Assembly (NCBI GenBank): GCA_949126835.1
Contig: OX421495.1
Location: forward strand, 29,425,171-29,489,170
Direction: 5' to 3'
DNA: 64,000 nt
Origin: Anisus vortex
Lineage: Eukaryota; Mollusca; Gastropoda; Planorbidae
This document shows positions 61,787 to 64,000 of this stretch, one piece after another (the first letter of the stretch is position 1; every line of letters starts with the position of its first letter). Both the position numbers and the translations under genes were made by a program. Below the pieces are notes generated by a model. The model saw only the letters and a program-made list of their open reading frames with translations. It ran no database searches and was not told the origin of the DNA.

Positions 61787-62025
61787 GTATCGGTTCTAAG
61801 AAATTCCCACTGAAAATTTGAGTAGCGGAGCTATTGATAATTGTGTCTTAGGAAGCCGCCAGACATTGTTTCATGGCTATGTGACGTCACAAGCCTTTGG
61901 TAAACACAATTGAAACAATGAAAAAAATTTTTTTTTTCATTTTCAACAGTCTGCCGCTCTTCCTAAGACACTTATCAATAGATCCACGCGAAAAAATTTT
62001 CAGTTGGAAATTTTTAGAACCCTAC
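61787..62025. mobile_element. Palindromic MITE-like (foldback) element, ~240 bp
   Basis: The left arm (GGTTCTAAGAAATTCCCACT, CTATTGATAATTGTGTCTTA, GGAAGCCGCCAGAC) is repeated in reverse complement on the right (GTCTGCCGCTCTTCC, TAAGACACTTATCAATAG, TTTTAGAACC). The arms are about 80 bp with small gaps. The loop holds a perfect CRE, TGACGTCA (61882-61889), and an A/T run. No clear target duplication was found. Confidence 0.78.
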
Positions 62026-62249
62026 TTTTCGTGAGTGACGTGAGGCAGCTGAACCAAAGTCAAAGTATTACCTTTTTATAATTATTTATATTAAAGTAAG
62101 CTGATATTATAATAATTAGCCTGCTTATAGGCCTATACTATATATAAATATTATTGGGCCTAGGCCTAGTGGAGGCTTAGGCCTAGACTAGAGTTAGAGC
62201 AATATATTATATTATATTTGATTTATTAGTAAGTAAATTTGTTCTTTAC

Positions 62250-62511
62250 CCTCTCTGATTGCATCATCCGAAAGTACATCATAAGATGTAAATTCTTTAA
62301 CTCCATGAATTTTAAGGATTTGACAAACAGCGTTGCTAAATCCACATCGAGGAGATTCTGGAGTGCCTTTCATAAACACAACAATTGGTTTACCCTTGAC
62401 TAAATCATCAAAGTTTATATTTTTTGCCTCATTTGAGAAAGCCCGAAATATTGCAGAATTATAAGCTGACCTAAAGTTGCCATTTAAAATACATCTAGTA
62501 ATTGCATTCAT
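62250..62511 (-). CDS. GLRX5: Monothiol glutaredoxin-5, mitochondrial, exon 1
   Basis: GLRX5 is the mitochondrial CGFS-type glutaredoxin that holds a glutathione-ligated [2Fe-2S] cluster and passes it from the ISCU/HSPA9 machinery to later iron-sulfur assembly steps. Residues 1-26 are rich in Arg, Asn, Ser and hydrophobics with no acidic residue, as expected of a mitochondrial presequence. The mature part has K48 and the active site CGFS (56-59) in the order KGTPESPRCGFSNAV. The exon ends after one base of Gly88. The two exons together give 146 residues, close to the 157 of the human protein. The ATG at 62511 is the first in frame and needs no alternative. Confidence 0.95.
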
Positions 62512-63058
62512 TTTTTCGGTTATTCTATATAATTAATTGCAAAACTTCTCAAGTTAGAAAACAAAAGTTGAGAAACTGTGTAGCTTAAAAGTAAATTTAA
62601 TTGTGTAACATTGTGGTCTAACACACCATCTCTGTTTGCGTTCCAGACTAGCAACTTTTAAAGTTTCCAACAAGATTTTATGAATTAAAAAAACTTAGAA
62701 AGGCTGCGAAAAATGTAAAGAAAATAAAATAATTAAAAGAATGAAATAATGAGAATGAGAGCTGTTTGTATGATATTGTACGGTTAGGAAAAAATAACAA
62801 AGACAAGAAAATTCGTACAAGTTTTAGTTTAACCACTTAAAAGCATATCGTAATCAAAATATTCAATTGTTTGTTTATAAAGAATAAAGAGCATATATTT
62901 ATAGTATTATAGTAAGAAATAGGCCTACAAAGTAGCAATGCACATGCACATTCCCGTTACAATATTGAATATATATTATATAGCTCAGTGGTGTCGATAG
63001 ACTACTATTGACGCTTCCGTCCAAAACTCAAAAACAGAAGTCCAAAAAATTATTCAAT
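62512..63058. promoter_or_regulatory. Candidate bidirectional promoter between GLRX5 and an unknown gene
   Basis: The two start codons face away from each other with 547 bp between them. The stretch is AT-rich and I see no CpG island, clear TATA box or CCAAT box pair. The call rests on gene orientation alone. Confidence 0.45.
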
Positions 63059-63258
63059 ATGTCGATAGTAACAGCTGAATTAAAACTGGAGGATATTGAT
63101 GACTGGTTTAAAATTGGACAAAAAGCGAGAAAAAAAGAACCTCTTGTTAGTTCTTCGTTAGGTGGACATATATTCGATCCCAAAACAGGAGGTGTTTTTC
63201 AACGAGATGAGCAACAGGAGATCAATTCTCACTTACCAAGATACCTCAGACCTAGAAA
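63059..63258 (+). CDS. First coding exon of an unrecognised conserved-looking protein
   Basis: From the ATG at 63059 the frame encodes 66 residues plus two bases, then a strong donor, AA|GTAAGT (63259). The peptide is rich in charged residues: ELKLEDIDDWFKIGQKARKK, then GGHIFDPKTGGVFQRDEQQE and a basic end PRYLRPRK. There is no signal peptide or membrane segment. If the donor is not used, the frame stops two codons later, giving 68 residues. Codon use and the balanced charge pattern look like real coding sequence, unlike the AT-driven frames around it. I do not recognise the family. It is divergent from GLRX5, so the two may share a promoter. Confidence 0.68.
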
Positions 63259-63586
63259 GTAAGTAGCCTACTTATTATTATAAATAATTTTACTTATTAC
63301 TAGCTGAGTAGTTTAGTAGTAGGCCTACTTAGTCACTTAGAACTATTTGCTTGCATAATTTGTCAGGTTTTCTTCGTATTAACGGAAGACGTATTAACTA
63401 ATTCAAACTAACAACTAACAAGGTAACAAGGCAAGTGGGCCTACTTAACTTTAAAAGTATGGGCTATGGCTATGGGTAGGTAATGTAATAGTAATAGTAA
63501 TGGAGTTATCATGTTATGGAGTGATTATAATTGTCTTATAATTATAAGTTTACAGATGTTCCTTCTAGATAGAAGATTATTACATC
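63259..63586 (+). other. Start of the intron after the unknown exon
   Basis: Begins GTAAGTAGCC, and has several AGGCCTAC motifs. No further exon is recognisable to the window end. Confidence 0.45.
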
Positions 63587-63705
63587 TACTAGGACCAAAA
63601 CTCCTGCAGGCCGACAGGTATCCGTCGGTGGCAGGGATAGAACCCGTGACGTGTCAGTTGATTTTGATTGACAGTCCGGTGAACGAACAGCTGGACCAGC
63701 CGGAG
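63587..63705 (-). mobile_element. Second copy of the LINE-tailed SINE, head only
   Basis: The minus strand carries the same tRNA-like head as 44071-44285: CCGGCTGGTCCAGCTGTTCG, B-box-like GGGTTCTATCCC and ACCTGTCGGCCTGCAGGAGT. The LINE-like tail is absent. Confidence 0.8.
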
Positions 63706-64000
63706 AATGCTGTGTAATGTGTATAACGCTCAGCGTCATGTTATACTGAGATATTTTGCGTCTGGTCACCTAACGTGTCCTTTTGTTTATCTACCAGTCA
63801 ATTGGTTGGCGTTTACTGGCGTGCATTTTTTTATGACGATTGAGAAAAGATTGTGCTTTGCTTCGTTAGCGTTGTAAGGTCTCAAAAAACAAAACAGGTC
63901 AAGCTCGAAGGGCTCTTTTGAGTCCAGAGTGTAACGTTTTAGGGGTAAGCTCAATGGGGCACTCCAACTCTGTCCGGACTCCAGCCACCCCACGTCACGC
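63706..64000. other. Window end, no gene seen
   Basis: Short unmatched frames only. Confidence 0.35.

Larger units (their letters stand above)
57346..62249 (-). other. GLRX5: GLRX5 intron (4,904 bp, GT-AG, phase 1)
   Basis: The donor on the minus strand is GAGG|GTAAAG and the acceptor TTTTTAG|GAG. It contains an RTE LINE remnant, a threefold repeat, a second LINE fragment, a 44-bp minisatellite and a palindromic MITE-like element. Confidence 0.93.

Overview
The window is nuclear DNA of an animal. Coding sequence is scarce and split by introns, the background is AT-rich, and SINEs, LINE remnants, MITE-like elements and many tandem arrays fill the rest. My guess is a mollusc, perhaps a heterobranch gastropod, from the repeat style and LINE types, but no marker gene proves the lineage. 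By my own boundary sums, tandem arrays make up about 30% of the 64 kb.

Three protein-coding genes can be supported. (1) A Rho-family small GTPase on the + strand has three coding exons (4850/4880-5030, 49090-49148, 49567-49977) encoding 206 or 216 residues and ending in a CAIL prenylation box. Its first intron is about 44 kb, and the reading frame closes only if that intron uses a GC donor with an AG acceptor. The P-loop carries Ala at the position equivalent to Rac/Ras Gly12. (2) GLRX5, the mitochondrial monothiol glutaredoxin, lies on the - strand in two exons (62250-62511 and 57167-57345), giving 146 residues with an intact CGFS site. (3) The first coding exon of an unrecognised small protein on the + strand (63059-63258) sits head to head with GLRX5, so the 547 bp between the two starts may be a shared promoter.

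Layout: 1-1936 is a 60-bp satellite cut by the window edge, followed by a tRNA-derived SINE and a promoter-like stretch. From 5031 to 49089 is the giant Rho intron. It holds more than twenty tandem arrays, the largest being a 61-bp array of about 5.8 kb with a 2,074-bp higher-order period. It also holds a jockey/CR1-type LINE inserted inside a 28-bp satellite, two 2.1-2.2 kb non-autonomous elements with CAGGGTTC ends and 6-bp target duplications, a short hAT-like MITE, a SINE and several LINE 3' fragments. From 49978 to 57166 the Rho and GLRX5 genes converge; this interval has two more arrays, a second copy of the first SINE and an RTE-type LINE fragment. The GLRX5 intron (57346-62249) contains another RTE remnant, a threefold repeat, a LINE tail and a palindromic MITE-like element with a perfect CRE at its centre.

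The three genes show no sign of working in one pathway. I found no CRISPR array, operon, rRNA gene or functional tRNA gene. Nearly all long open frames outside the listed exons come from arrays whose period is a multiple of three or that happen to lack stops.
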